Under the pieces are notes generated by a model that did no database searches, had not been told where the DNA came from, and was given only the letters and a program-made list of their open reading frames with translations. A stretch of DNA of 64,000 nt from Perkinsus olseni (Eukaryota > Perkinsozoa > Perkinsida > Perkinsidae), in assembly GCA_013115135.1 (NCBI GenBank), contig JABANP010000112.1, forward strand, positions 1-64,000. Direction: 5' to 3'. This document shows positions 33,301 through 45,642 of this stretch, one piece after another. The translations under genes were made by a program, and so were the position numbers. Each line of letters starts with the position of its first letter. Positions within the stretch are counted from its first letter, which is position 1.

Positions 33301-33852
33301 GGCTTCGGGCCTGCAATGGCGTATCATCAGCAGCGGACGGCAGGGTGCAGCAACGCTCCAGGCTCTCACAGTAGGGATACATAAGCCTAGTTGCAGGCTA
33401 ATACCATCTTTTTCAGACTTCCGACAGAAGCTTCGAGTACCCAAAGTGCCCTCCTTTCATCTGCGTACATTCTCTGATGCATCCGCTAAGCATAACAGCA
33501 AACAACAAGGTAGAGTGTGGCATCACTGCATTCCTCTCGACTCTTCTCGGCCTCCTTTAATCAGTTGTGCATCCACCGCCGCCGCCGCCATTCCATCATC
33601 ATCCACCGCCACCATCTAATGTAGCTTCAGTGAGCCTCCCCAGCACCACCGTCAACCAGCATCGCCCGGTGGTACCATGGATACCTCCATCGCGCAATCG
33701 CGCCAGCTCCATCGTAGGCCCTTCTACTAGAGAGAGTGCTCCTGTCTGTTATTCAGGAAGAGTGGACGCGACTGCAAATACGTGCAGCCCGCCGAATTAG
33801 CCCATCGGACGGCTCGGGCCATCAGCAGCCTGAGAGAGGCGGAAAGTCGTGA
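27387..33852 (+). CDS. Myosin heavy chain, multi-exon, unconventional
   Basis: Actin-based motor. Start ATG 27387 ([20 protein letters not shown]). An SH3-like N-terminal region is followed by the motor domain: [18 protein letters not shown] near 27870-27930, the P-loop [16 protein letters not shown] near 28340-28395, switch [17 protein letters not shown] near 28597-28640, switch [20 protein letters not shown] near 29808-29865, [17 protein letters not shown] near 29975, the actin-binding [17 protein letters not shown] near 30877-30930 and the converter region [20 protein letters not shown] near 31327-31390. Two or three IQ motifs follow ([33 protein letters not shown]). An in-frame poly-Gln tract lies in the motor at ~30385-30425, in loop-2-like position. 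The tail is Ser/Pro-rich and the last exon ends at TGA 33850-33852. There is no clear coiled coil. Class assignment is not possible by eye. Confidence 0.88.
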
Positions 33853-34014
33853 TGATGATGGTGCATGTCAACAGTACTGGAAATTTACGTCCAATAACTA
33901 TTCACTGTTTGTTGTAGCGTGCTCGTGATATATCACTTTGTCTAAATCGATCATCGTGGCGCGCGCTACTGTCCAACGCGCAGGTTGGAGACACCAGTGT
34001 TTTTGACTTACACC

Positions 34015-34692
<678 letters not shown>

Positions 34693-35276
34693 TGATGCGC
34701 TCGGTTGCAGACTATACTGCCGTAACTTGGCCGCTCAACCGTCGGCGCCATCGACGTCGTCAGCGGATAGCGGCGGACAGGTGGCTAGCCGTCCTGATAC
34801 CACATGATGACCTTCGACGCCTCGTGAAGCCCTCCTTGGCCGTTCGATACCTCTACTCGTATACTGTTATATCAGTCGCGGCGACGACGGCTACTCCCGA
34901 CCGCATGTGTACTGAGTGTGCGCCGGCTGCTGCTGCTGCTGCTGAGCTTCTATATCATGTATGACGTAATGTTGAGTTCACATCAAATTGCGTGTGGTAG
35001 GGTGCTGGAGGACTTCCTACTGTTGCCCTAGTATGGATATGCGCTAGGTCATGCCTGCGGGGGGGGGACGCGGTTGTGTTGGGGTGTCTGTTCGATGGCC
35101 TTCATGGCAAGGACTGCTCCGTTGGGCAGATGGGTCTCCTTCCAACTGACACAGGCGATCCCTCGTGTATACGATCTGCCAGCTGAGAACAGCGAGTATC
35201 CGATCTCAGAACCTGGGCCTCGGTACCCATCGGTCATTCCCACAGTCCTTGCAACAACAAAAACACACCTCTACCT
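34693..35276. other. Spacer upstream of the 35.3-kb gene
   Basis: 584 bases downstream of the E2 stop. It contains a short GCT run near 34930-34943 and a run of nine G at 35060. Some open stretches are present, for example near 34800-34960, but none shows a recognisable protein pattern. It may hold 5' exons of the next gene. Confidence 0.4.
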
Positions 35277-36342
35277 ATGGCCACCGAGGAACAGCCCTTG
35301 CCATCACCAGAAGAGGCAACTGTTGATCACGAGGCGCCACATCAGCTGGATGCTGCGAGAATCGTCAGGGGCCTGAGGAACTCTGCTGGGTAACAACAGG
35401 TCCTTGGAGCTTCTGGTTGTATAGCTGATGACTAGAAGATCGTCCTCCCGGGCTGCATTGCCTGCAGAGGTACTACTGAGCTCAGGTATTGGCGCAATTT
35501 GTTCTCCTGCCCCTCTGATGAGGAGAAGAGGCTATCCGATGACCCTGAGAGGCTCATCCCCGACCCAGAGGCCGAAGTCATGGCCCACGTGGCTACGAAG
35601 TGTGCCCAGGTACGGCTGTCTTAAGAATGTAGTGTTATGACTGAGTCTCAGATCGGTGCTGGCTTCGGGCTGCTTAGCTCGTCCTTGGCAGCCTTAGCAC
35701 TGCGCAGACCTCATTTGTATCGGAAGGCTCTCAGCCCCTGCATGGACTCTGGGAGGCCTGGTCATCCTCACGCCGTTTATGTGGTAGCATGAGCAGTACA
35801 CTCTAGCGAAGGGCTTCAGGATCGACTTGGGAAGGTACGGCAGAATGGTCCGCGGTGGTGTAGACTATGAAGGCTTTCCTTGATAGAGCATACAGGATAA
35901 GGTTCAACACTAGTAAGTGTAGAGCAACTACAGCCGTGAGCCCCAGTACGTGCACTCTCAGACCAAGTTATCACAGATCGCTGTGCATTGATCGGCGCAG
36001 CTATAGGTGGAGGACTCGGCCCCGATACAAGGGCTTGGCATGGCCAGAGGCATGGTGCTAGGCTTCCTCACTGGCACATTCGGAGCGGGACTGTATAACA
36101 ACTTCGAGGCTATCGAGAGCAAGGTAGTTGTCAATAGTCGTGTTGGGCGAGTTCTGTTACTACCTATCAGGTCGTCGGCAGGCCTGTGTCTGCGTAGCCA
36201 CGAGCGAGGCATGCATCGCCTTGCAACAGCGATTATCTCCACGTACCCTTTGCCACAGGTCCACCCTGAACACAGGCCTCTGGAAAAAATCCCCGGTGGT
36301 CTCCTTGCTGTTGAATCACAATATCATTATCATGTAATTTGA
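35277..36342 (+). CDS. Multi-exon gene, Gly-rich small membrane protein, unknown
   Basis: Plausible start ATG 35277 (MATEEQPLPSPEEATVDHEA, then LDAARIVRGLRNSAG before a GTAACA donor). Later exons read IVLPGCIACRGTTELRYWRN with FSCPSDEEKRLSDDPERLIP near 35434-35605, GAGFGLLSSSLAALALRRPH near 35655-35715 and ARGMVLGFLTGTFGAGLYNN near 36038-36100. The latter are Gly-rich hydrophobic segments like those of small mitochondrial or ER membrane proteins. A terminal exon may end at TGA 36340-36342. I do not recognise the family. It is also possible that these exons belong to the same transcript as the calpain downstream; the boundary is unclear. Confidence 0.45.
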
Positions 36343-36343
36343 G

Positions 36344-39300
36344 TTTCGACGAGCTCTCCCAATTTCTGCAACGTAAACAAGAAGATTCTGATCAATATAA
36401 TCAGCAGTCGTGCTTCGAGTTGTCACTCTTTGCGGGCATTGTGAGAGGTCAGGATGCTACAGCATTAGATGCCAACCGTCCCATCACGCCACAGCTACTA
36501 CAACACCACAAGGTGGGTGTGATAGTCTGCGTAGGCTCAGAGATGGCTCTTGCAGTGGCGGCCCTCCTATCGCCGATGGTGAGCGTCTAGTTGACGGCCC
36601 AGGATTGGTGTACACGTCTGGAGACTCGGTAGCATGAGTAGGTGGTACTCTGGTATCGTTACTGTTGTTATGCCAGCAGCGGCGCTCTGCGTACAATGCT
36701 CGTCCCAGTATGCTCGGTACGGCACAGAGTCCGATAGTCTATACCTCACCGCCACCGAATCACCATAGGATGGTGAGGGGAGCATCTGGTCCATCTTGCA
36801 GGGAGTCGGCGATGATTACAGGTGCCGGGTACAATAACTCACCATGCTGGTGTCCCATCCTCAGCGGGGCAGCAGAGGTACTACGACCCGCGACAAGGGC
36901 TGCAAAAGTAGGTTGCTTATCGTCACCGTCACGAGGTGGGGAGATCCATACAGGTACAGTGCTGTAGAACCTGTCGTGCCTGCCCAAGGAGAATCGAAAG
37001 GGAGTCGACACCATCCTGGAGGTAGTACCAGCGGCTGCATGGGTGCCGGAATCTTGCTCGAAGATAACTTGTTGTCGATTGTTCAATACGGAGACGCGGT
37101 GCTTCCAGCGCGGAGTCTGGTCGGGGCAGGTCGCACGTTCCACGTGCGCACGGTGTGGCCAAAATTGCAAGTGCCCTTAAAAAAGCTCATAACCCTTAGG
37201 AAAAATCTCAAAAACTTAGAACCTCTCGTGAGATGTGATTGAGTCATTTTTCAGCACCCCCTCCTGGATACGTCAGAGTTGCCTCCCATTCAAGGCCGGG
37301 TGAGCTGCGTCACCTACATGCGTCCTCGGACAGGAGTATGATCAGGAGAGTACACCTACTACTGTCCGGCTAAGGATACGAGATACGCTACTGTAGAGAT
37401 GGCGTGGGCGGCATATGATCTCGATCATAGAGCCTCGACTACTCTGGTACCCCAGCCCAATGGGTATCCACCGTCTGCCGCCGCACGTGGCCATCAGCAG
37501 CATCATCGAGTACAGCAGCCTCAGAGTCCTCCCACTGGGTCGGGTAGCTCGTCGGCCTCTCAAGGGAAGGTTCCTTGGACTGTATGGTATGCCTGCACAA
37601 TGTCGTTGTTATCAGGATCATCATCATTATCATAGCGTAGGGCCACACAAGGCTAGAGTGGGCTCGAGGTAAGGGGGTGTGAGCTTGAGGCTCGTGCATA
37701 CCTGAGACATCGTGCCCTCGTCACGGTGGCCTCCTCCTCCACTGGGCCTACAACCGTAATGCTCAGCCGCCTCAGCGGCTCGACTCGCCATCAGTGGCGC
37801 TATATAGGAGTAAACGACCTACCACTCGTAGTGGTACGGAGGCGGGTAAATCCTGGCAGCTCCTGGAGATGGCAAGGCATGAGCGCTGGAGCATGAGGGC
37901 TAGGTTGAGGAGGTGGATAGATAGACGAAGGATACGTAGGCATGTCAAGCGCCACATGTACTGCCAACCGACGGCCCTACACACACCCAGAGGCTGCCAA
38001 CACGATCACCGTGGCGAGAGGCACTCAGTATTGCTTGTAGGGAGCCTTGGCTCGTAGGTGGTGGAGGACTATGAAGGCCTCACAGAATCCGATAGATGCT
38101 CCGCCGCCTGACAAGGTGACGATCCCTCAGTCTTGTGGATACCCCTGGATCACCGCTCTAGGTGCCGCGGCCAGGCGGGGACGGTCTGTTCATGGACAAG
38201 AGCTTCTCACCTTTGGACGCTAGGAATACTATAGGTGAAGTAGCAAGGCCCAAGACTGTGCTGGCAGCCCAGTCTAGGTCCGGTTAGCAGTGAAGATAAC
38301 AAGTCCCGCTTACGGTTAACACCGGCTGAGCGCGATGGTGCAGTGTGGATACGGATACCCGACCTAATACGAATGAACTGTGGCCTCAGCCATGGCGATC
38401 CGGTAAGATGATGATGATCAGGGCGAGCGCGATCTCATCAGCATAACATCCTCGAGTTTGCATGTGAGGAGCTTCGCTGGCTGTTGGTGTAGTGAGGACA
38501 TGGTCACTAGTTGCTATACCAAAACTACTGTGTGTACAGTACACGCAATCTAAAGACAGTTTCGTGTCACCGGCACAACTTTTTCCCTAGAGCTCATATG
38601 GACCTGAAATTTCGGCTATGCCGAAATTAGGCTAGGAGCTGGCCGTGATCGCGCATATTTAGGTTAACCTATTCGACGACACGATAGAGCCTAATGACCT
38701 CACCCAAGGGGTAGTAGGAGACTGCTGGCTCCTGGCTAGTATGGCATGCCTAGCAGAATTCCCTGACTCAGTGGTGGAGCGAATAAATCCTAAGGTGGGG
38801 AAACGATACCTCTATTTAGCGTCCTGTCGGCGACAGGCTGTTGCCATCCCTGTCTGTAGGCTATCTCTCCTGAAGGGAGATATACTGTGAGCCTGTATGA
38901 TCATACCAAATGCCGCTGGGAGGACATCACAATAGATGACTATGTTCCATGCAAGTAGGACAACTCGATCCACTCTTTGACAAATTCATCGCCATCATCT
39001 TGTGAAAGAGCCCAAAATGGCAGTTGGCCGCGTTCGAGCCAACTTAGCTCTGCATCAGGATTCTATGGGCGCTAGCAGCGTATCAACGGTGCATCTTGGC
39101 TGCAGGTACTATGCTGACTACACTCAAGTACCCTATAGGATTAATGACCAGGGCAAACGGGTGTACGAGGACTCGCAGGACGAGGTGTCGCCCTTGTTCA
39201 TTGGACAGTCCATTAGTTACGATGGACGCGTTAAGCCTCGCATGCGGTACAGACCACTGTTCGCAGCGCCGCATGGCAATGAGATGTGGTGAGCTGCTGT

Positions 39301-40663
39301 GCTGGCTCTGGACCTTGCGCTACTCCCTTCTGTAGGTGTCTCATACTTGAGAAGACAATGGCCAAGTTTGTAGGTTCCTACAGCAAGATAGCTGGAGGGC
39401 ATGAGCCTTTCGCCTTCATGACCATGACCGGCTATTCTCAAGTCTACGAGTAATGCCTGCTTCGTCATTCGCTATTTGAGAAGGCCCCCGTCGCCGTCAT
39501 CAGGTTCAAACGCAGAGCTTTGGACAAGGACATGACGTGTGCTGAGGTTGGGGTATGGCAACGAGGATGGGCGCAATGGCACAGCCGAGATCGCCCAACC
39601 TGCGGATACAAGCCTGTCCAGCGAGGCGTTACGGATCGAGGAGGGGCTCTCTCGACACAGTAGTGTCAACGGCCATCCGATTATCATTATCATCCGGGCA
39701 AGAGCAGGTACACTAACGACGCTTTATTCGACAAGCTGTTGAGCTACGACGAGCGCAACTACCTCATGGCTGCCTGTATCACATGCTTCCAACCACCGGG
39801 AACTTTGCAAGGCTATTTCCGGTCTGCATCCACCTCCTACGCCTCTCCTGCGGATGGTTCCATCTTTCAGGCCAGATGGTCTGGTACTGGGACATGCATA
39901 CAGTCTTATATCGGCCTGCCGAGTTGGCAACATACGATTGGTCAGCACCAAGCCCCATACTGTATCCGTGATGGACCATCGTCGTGGTGGTGGTAGGTAC
40001 AGCTCCGTAACCCGCACGGCAAAGGGGATGGCACTCAATCGACTGAATGGAATGGTCGATGGTCCGATGCTGACCTTTCCACTTGGCGGGCCCATCCACA
40101 GCTGGTGGAAGCCACTGGATTCGCTGCTGGTGATGATGGCATGTTCTGGATGAGCTTCGAGGACTTCGCCAGTATCTTCGATAAGGTAGTCTACCTTACC
40201 TTCACTCCACTATGTCCCCCCTTCCAGGTGATGATACTGGCTATGTCGATGAGCCAGCCCAGGGCAGCCCTTGCACACAGTAGAAGAGGAAGGAAGAGCT
40301 CATGCCTGCCGTGCTTCTCCAGGAGTATGGGGGATGCTCCAGGTAAGGTCATGATGGCTCAGCGGTCCTGATCATTATCCATAAGATATGACACGAGACT
40401 TCATGAAAGTTGAAGCCGATCGACTATCTCTAGGGGTAGCCATGAAAGCCATACTCCACAACCAGGATGACGGCATGCAGCAGCGCCGCAATGTACCACA
40501 CTTTGATTCGGTCGCCTATCGCAATCATCATCGTCAGTTACTAGCCTATCGCCAGATGTCCATGTGCCCCTATGACCCCTACCTTAACGCACCTGGATGG
40601 ATCAAGGAGAATCAAAGCTTGTGGAAGAGATGGCTGGACGAGAAGGGGATTCAGTATAAGTAG
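36344..40663 (+). CDS. Calpain-like cysteine protease (family C2), multi-exon
   Basis: Cytosolic calcium-type papain-fold protease. The 5' end is not fixed. The first exon I support begins near 36344 (FDELSQFLQRKQEDSDQYNQ), followed by Pro/Gln/Ser-rich exons (NGYPPSAAARGHQQHHRVQQ near 37455-37520). The catalytic region has the pre-core DKSFSPLDARNTIGEV near 38200-38240, the Cys box LTQGVVGDCWLLASMACLAE near 38705-38765, MAKFVGSYSKIAGGHEPFAF near 39359-39420, the His in LGHAYSLISACRVGN near 39870-39920 and the Asn in QLRNPHGKGDGTQSTEWNGR near 40003-40060. The Cys-His-Asn triad is therefore complete. After DFASIFDK the protein either stops at 40371 or, by a GTAAGG...ATAAG splice (40342-40384), continues into an exon (MTRDFMKVEADRLSLG) ending at TAG 40661-40663. 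Confidence 0.82.
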
Positions 40664-40834
40664 ACCAGGAGACCACTTTTGTATAGTGGCAGTAGTAGCA
40701 GTCGCCCACCTTACCCGTCTCTCTCTATAAGTTCACGCCAATGCATAGTTTTAGTCAGTTCCCTTGTAGTCGTTTGAAAGACAAGTCAAAGACTGCCGCA
40801 TGCGCCTTGCCTTCCTGAGCCTGCGTACCGCACC

Positions 40835-42030
40835 TTGCGTTTGAAGGCCAACGGAGGGACCAGGCCCAAGGCAACTGCGTTGCTGCTACTGCTGTTCGTA
40901 GTCTTTTCTGCACGTACGGGATCCTCCAAGTCAAAGCCGAAACCTAACGCCCAGAACGGCAGAGCGGGGTCGGACGATGACGCTGAAGGGGAGGACCAAG
41001 AGGATTATGATGAAGACTACTTGTTCGAAGTGGACTATGAAGCAGAGGTCAAGCGGTTACAGGAAAAGGCGGATATCCGAGTACGTCGACGCCCGCTGCT
41101 GCTCACGCTGATCCATCAACCTCTCACAGGAGCGTGAGGAGGCCAAGAAGCGTGCTCAGAAGGAAGCAGAGATGGAAAGCGAGAAGAAACGGAGTGAGAA
41201 GGAAGGCTAGGCCTCTGAGCTGAGGCGCTGTACTGACCTCAGCGGCACGCAAGCAGCGCAAAAGCCTCTACTTGGAGAAGAAGGACCCTGTCAGGATACT
41301 GGAGATGCAGAGGAAGAGGAAGAAAGGTGAGAGGCGGGTACGGCTAGAAGTAGTGTCCCTCACAGTCTATCACAGATCGGGACAATTACAAGCCTATGAA
41401 GCCAGGGCAAGAATACAGTGATACCGACACTGAGGAGATCGTAGAGTGGGCCTTTGCCCGCAGGGACTATCTTATAAATAATAAGGGGAAGGCGGTAGGT
41501 AATTGCGACTTTCTTACCGTACCTTTCGCAATTCGTCGCGAGCGAGAGTGGAATAGCATGACTTCTAGGTGGCGTTGAGTATTTGTTTGTTTGAAGTGCT
41601 GGTCGCTCTGAATGACTCCTGGTGGTGGTAGGGTCTGAAGGAGGCCAAAGAACTGGAAAGACGGGCGCTGATGCATCTTGAGTGGAAGGAGAGGAGGGTG
41701 GAGAACAGGGGGAGGAAGAAGAAGAAAAAGAGGAAAACCAAGGAGGGAAGCGACAAGCATGAGAGGGAAAAGAAAGATAAAAAGAAAAAGAAGGGAGATA
41801 CCGGTAAGGAGACCATTCCAGGCAGCTTGCTCTGACGGGGGTGCAAAGGTTTCTTCGTCGTAGATGCGACGGGAGGCCGCGAGAGTGAGAAGAAGAAGAA
41901 ACAAAAAAAGAAGAAGAAGAAAACAGGGTTGAAGCCATTGGTCGTGGTGCAGGACCCCAGAGCAACACAGTATCATAGGGATATCCCTGATGGAAGATAT
42001 GTCCCCTTCAGAGAACCACAACTCTCGTAA
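40835..42030 (+). CDS. Lys/Glu-rich charged protein, multi-exon, unknown
   Basis: The start is uncertain; the open frame has no ATG at its 5' end. Exons encode an acidic stretch (SDDDAEGEDQEDYDEDYLFE), helical charged segments (REEAKKRAQKEAEMESEKKR; KQRKSLYLEKKDPVRILEMQ), a more specific-looking block (DNYKPMKPGQEYSDTDTEEI with VEWAFARRDYLINNKGK near 41390-41495) and very basic tracts of Lys. The last exon reads LVVVQDPRATQYHRDIPDGR and stops at TAA 42028-42030. A nuclear or RNA/chromatin-associated role is possible from composition alone, but I do not recognise a family. It lies 185 bp upstream of the CenH3-like gene on the same strand. Confidence 0.55.
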
Positions 42031-42214
42031 TGATAACAACTCCCCACAAAGTCTGACCGTTCCTTGATGGCATGATGTCTATGCTGTTCCACCCATCGCA
42101 GTCCTTGCGTTGATAGCAGGTAGATCTTGGTGGTAATAGCTCGCCCGTGGGCCCCCGCTCGTCCTCTTCTTTTGCCGCCTCTCGAATCCGTGCAGAGAGG
42201 GAGTACCTTTCCGC

Positions 42215-43920
42215 ATGCTACCTCGAACGAGTCAACGATCATCCGGATCATCATCAGCATCATCATCGAGAGGACCACCATCAGGTGGGTGCATTCTCCT
42301 GAGCTATCGTCATCAGTCCTTACTTCTTCCGCTCCTCCTCCCTCCTCCGCCGTATGTTCCCCCGTCTATCTGCACTTTTCTCTTCGCAAGGTAGGCGGCA
42401 TTCATCTCATCGTCATTGCCTTTCCCCTTGTATCAGGTAGCAGGAGAGGCCCACCTCGCAGGGATGCCCGCCCTACGGATGATGGTGCTGATGACTCGTG
42501 GGTCTCTATTCTAGTCTCGAACGTGGTCACTTGTTGGTCCTCTCGTCAGGGACTCTTCCCCAGGGTCATCGGAGTCCAGCGAACCAATGACCCCACCAGG
42601 ACCGGTACCTACACCAAAAGAGCTCCCGCCTCCTCCGCCTCGCGGTAGATCTCCCGGACGACGATCGCCATCAAGTGGGTCTGCTGGGCTCCATACATCG
42701 AGTGTATCCAGCAGGAGGGTTGGGCTAACCCGCTAGCCCAATCTTTACGCTACTACAGCATGCCTTGGGTCAAGGCCCTTCACTCTGTCGAGGATGAACT
42801 ACCTGCCTCTAACTCGCTGCTGGTTCATTGTTAGGCGGGAGGAGAGGTACACCAGCGAGGGCCGGGGCCCGGACAGCGGCCAAGTAGGAGCCTCGTCTGA
42901 TGAGACCTACCTCTTCTTTCCGCAGGAGCACACCAGCCGGAGCATCATCCGAGTCCAGTGAACCGATGAGCCCTCCGGAAACGGTACCAACCCCTAAAAG
43001 GGCTCCACCGCCCCCACCAAGGCGGAGGACCCCCTCCCCTCCTGCGAGACGCGCCCGGCCAACCTCTCCTATCACTCCGCCGTCCACCCTCCGTGGCAGT
43101 GAGGCTAGTCCCTTATGCGGTACGAGAGGAAATTGGCGTTCTGTAATCAGGCCCCCCAAGAGGAGTTGTACAGATGAGAGGGACGCCACCGACAGCGCGG
43201 AGGATAAGTCCTAAGCGGTATGAAGGGAGTGCCTCTTGCAGGCAGCACCGTTATTGGCTCAGAGCACCAAGGCAGCCACCGGCCCCTCCTGCCCGGAGAC
43301 CATCGACTAAGAAAGCCGCAGCCCGACCGAGTAATAGTAGCAAGAGGTGGTGCTGTGATGCTGCCTGGCATCAGGTCGCCCTAGTGGTGGGTCCGATGGT
43401 AAAAAGAAGCGGAGGTTCCGTCCCGGCACCAAGGCCCTTAAGGAGATACGGCAATTCCAAGTAGAGGGGAGTGCCGTGATGACGGTGGATGATGATGGTC
43501 ACGTCAGAGAACGACAGAACTGTTGGTACCGAAGGCTCCCTTTGCCAGAGTGGTCCGGGAGATACAGCTACTGTTTGTGGGCGAGGAATGGAGGTACAAC
43601 TTTCTCAACTCCCTCGGTCGAATATATGCTCTCCACTAGATGGTCACAAGAGGCGTTGATAGCGTTGCAGACGGCGGCGGAGGCCTACCTGGTGGGCCAA
43701 GTTCAGTCGTACTGAGAGTCCTTACTTATCGCCTCAGGTTGGGCTCTTCGAGGATGCTATGCTGGTGGCAATCCACGCCAAGCGGGTGACATTGATGTCG
43801 AAGGTGCTGCCCACTCATGATTCATACTGACATTGGTCAGACTCACGATCGGCCTCCTTCGCCTGCCTTCCTCAGGACATCCGCCTCGTCCGTCGTATCA
43901 GGGGGGATGTCTTCAGCTGA
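42215..43920 (+). CDS. CENH3: CenH3/CENP-A-like histone H3 variant with long N-terminal tail
   Basis: Probable centromeric nucleosome histone. Eleven exons close exactly in frame: 42215-42284, 42437-42497, 42550-42678, 42926-43119, 43151-43217, 43263-43346, 43385-43460, 43508-43593, 43640-43691, 43738-43803 and 43876-43920. They give 930 bases and 309 residues. The last ~100 residues are an H3 fold: KRRFRPGTKALKEIRQFQ, TELLVPKAPFARVVREI, ALIALQTAAEAYLVGLFEDA and HAKRVTLMSKDIRLVRRIRG. Loop 1 is one residue longer than in H3 and contains Trp. The AAEA and FEDA positions match CENP-A rather than canonical H3 (ASEA, FEDT). The ~205-residue tail is rich in Pro, Ser and Arg and contains two copies of a module like SSESSEPM-PP-VPTPK. 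The histone-fold call is sure; centromere role is inferred. Confidence 0.9.
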
Positions 43921-44198
43921 TATCAATTAACGATGATGACTACGTACAAGTGCCACACTGCATGATACTAATATTGAATGCTCATGACATAATCATGATA
44001 CTGCTGCTGCTGCATGTGCGATCGCGGCCCTCCTCCTCCTCCTCCTCCTCACTGCCCCACCACCCCCGAGTACTGCTACGTTTCCTCCCCTACCACTGGG
44101 GATCGATGCCTACCGCATGCTATCAGTTCTCACCTGAGTTGCGTTATTGTGACCATCCGCGGCTTTTCCTCAGCAGTACATTTATCTCCTTATTAATG

Positions 44199-45114
44199 GT
44201 AGATGCGGCCGATGAATACACATTAACCGTCACTTTACCAGCACCCCCTTCCCCTCCTACCCAGGCCTCCGCCATCCCTCACTACCCCATCCATGTCCTG
44301 GCCACCACGGCTGGGGGATTGCAGCATGAGTACGGCCCCTCCCTCTCGCCAATGCTATGGAGTTTGCTAGGTACGATGTATCCCGACGTTTTAGTGAGTT
44401 CCAAGCACTAGCGATGGACTTCGAGGAGCTCACTGGCATGGCAACACCGTAGGGTTAGAAGCATGGGGAAGTGCCGGCAGCATAGTGTCTCAGGTACCCC
44501 CTACCGGCGCCTCCTCGTCACGGGACATTTACCCGTTTCGATGAGAATCTGGCAGAGGGACAGCGTAGAGAGCTGGAGCTCTTCATTCAGTGGGCATCCT
44601 CTTCATCAGTGCCTTGATGTGATTGGTGTCTTCAGGACTCTCCTATCCTTCATCACGCCCTTCCCTGCCGGTCATCCTGTCAAGAAGCTAGTCATATCCG
44701 ATTTCTTGCACTTCGATAAGCGGACATCTGCGGCCGATAGTAGGGCTCGAAGGAGTCGCCTCTTCGGTGAAGCAGGTGGATTGAGTATTCACAGGTCCAC
44801 ATTCGACCGCTGGTACCTCAGCAGGGAACCCTGATGAAAGGCAAGCCCTGCATGGATACACTGCGACTGCAGCTCCTTCAGCTCCATCGTACACCGAGCG
44901 GGTAGTAGCTAGCGCCCTTTGGTAGAGGGTAGTATGGTATTTGATCTTCTTCCCTCAGGAGACTCGGCGCGACATTGTTGGGAGGCCATCGGAGGTCGAA
45001 GGATCTCGTACAGGCTTTGTCCGTCCTCTTCTCGGCATACTCGCTGATGCTATCGGCTTTCTGCAGTTGAGGAGAAGAGGATGTGAGCTCCCGAATGAAT
45101 CGAGGGAAGCGTAG
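44199..45114 (+). CDS. PX-domain (phosphoinositide-binding) protein
   Basis: Likely start ATG 44199 (MVDAADEYTLTVTLPAPPSP). The second coding block, AMEFARYDVSRRFSEFQALA with MDFEELTG near 44355-44445, carries the RR-F-S-EF pattern of the PX phosphoinositide pocket. TFTRFDENLAEGQRRELELF near 44527-44590 corresponds to the PX segment just before its C-terminal helices, and VKKLVISDFLHFDKR near 44680-44725 to its end. A final exon, ETRRDIVGRPSEVEGSRTGF with PLLGILADAIGFLQLRRRG, stops at TAG 45112-45114. The protein is short, so it is a single PX domain with a small extension. A sorting-nexin-like role on endosomes is inferred. Confidence 0.72.
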
Positions 45115-45642
45115 GGGTGTGCTTCGGATTGTGTTGAATAGTCACTTCGTCTCTGGTGTTACGGATCGCTCTGTGTAGGACCCTCGTGAATCACGATACT
45201 CGTACTGCAGGTCACGTCCGAGGTCTGACTTCCGCGGGCCACCACTGCAGACGACGTAAAAGGAATCGCCTCGGCTGTCGTCGAAGAGGCTACCATCTGT
45301 GATTACAGGATGTCGAGATGAGCTTCCATGTAACGAATGCGACGATGCCCGTGGAGCCTCGAGATGCGTCCTTCCTCGACAGAATCCTCCTTTCTTCGTG
45401 GGACTAGTGTTCTCTTAGATGTGAGCTCGCACCGTCGCGGCTCTCGTCGAAGTTACGTTGACTCTTGGAGGAGACACAATCGTTTTCAACACCGTTAGAG
45501 CGATTCCTTGGCCATCTTCTTTTCTACACCTTCGGTATTAAGGCGCATTAAGGCCATTCTCACTCTCAACTACTGCCTTGGTTGTCTTGAATACATATTG
45601 GAATTGTAAAAGGCATCACCTTTTCTGCAGTTGATTCATCCA
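45115..45642. other. Intergenic region before the RING-H2 gene
   Basis: 528 bases with no convincing coding exon, RNA gene or long repeat. It presumably holds the 3' UTR of the PX gene and the promoter of the RING gene. Confidence 0.5.

Noticed and set aside
41640..41970. Minus-strand Leu/Phe/Ser-rich frames suggesting a membrane protein
   Set aside because: They are the complement of Lys-rich (AAG/GAG) plus-strand exons; purine-rich coding DNA always yields Leu/Phe/Ser frames on the other strand.
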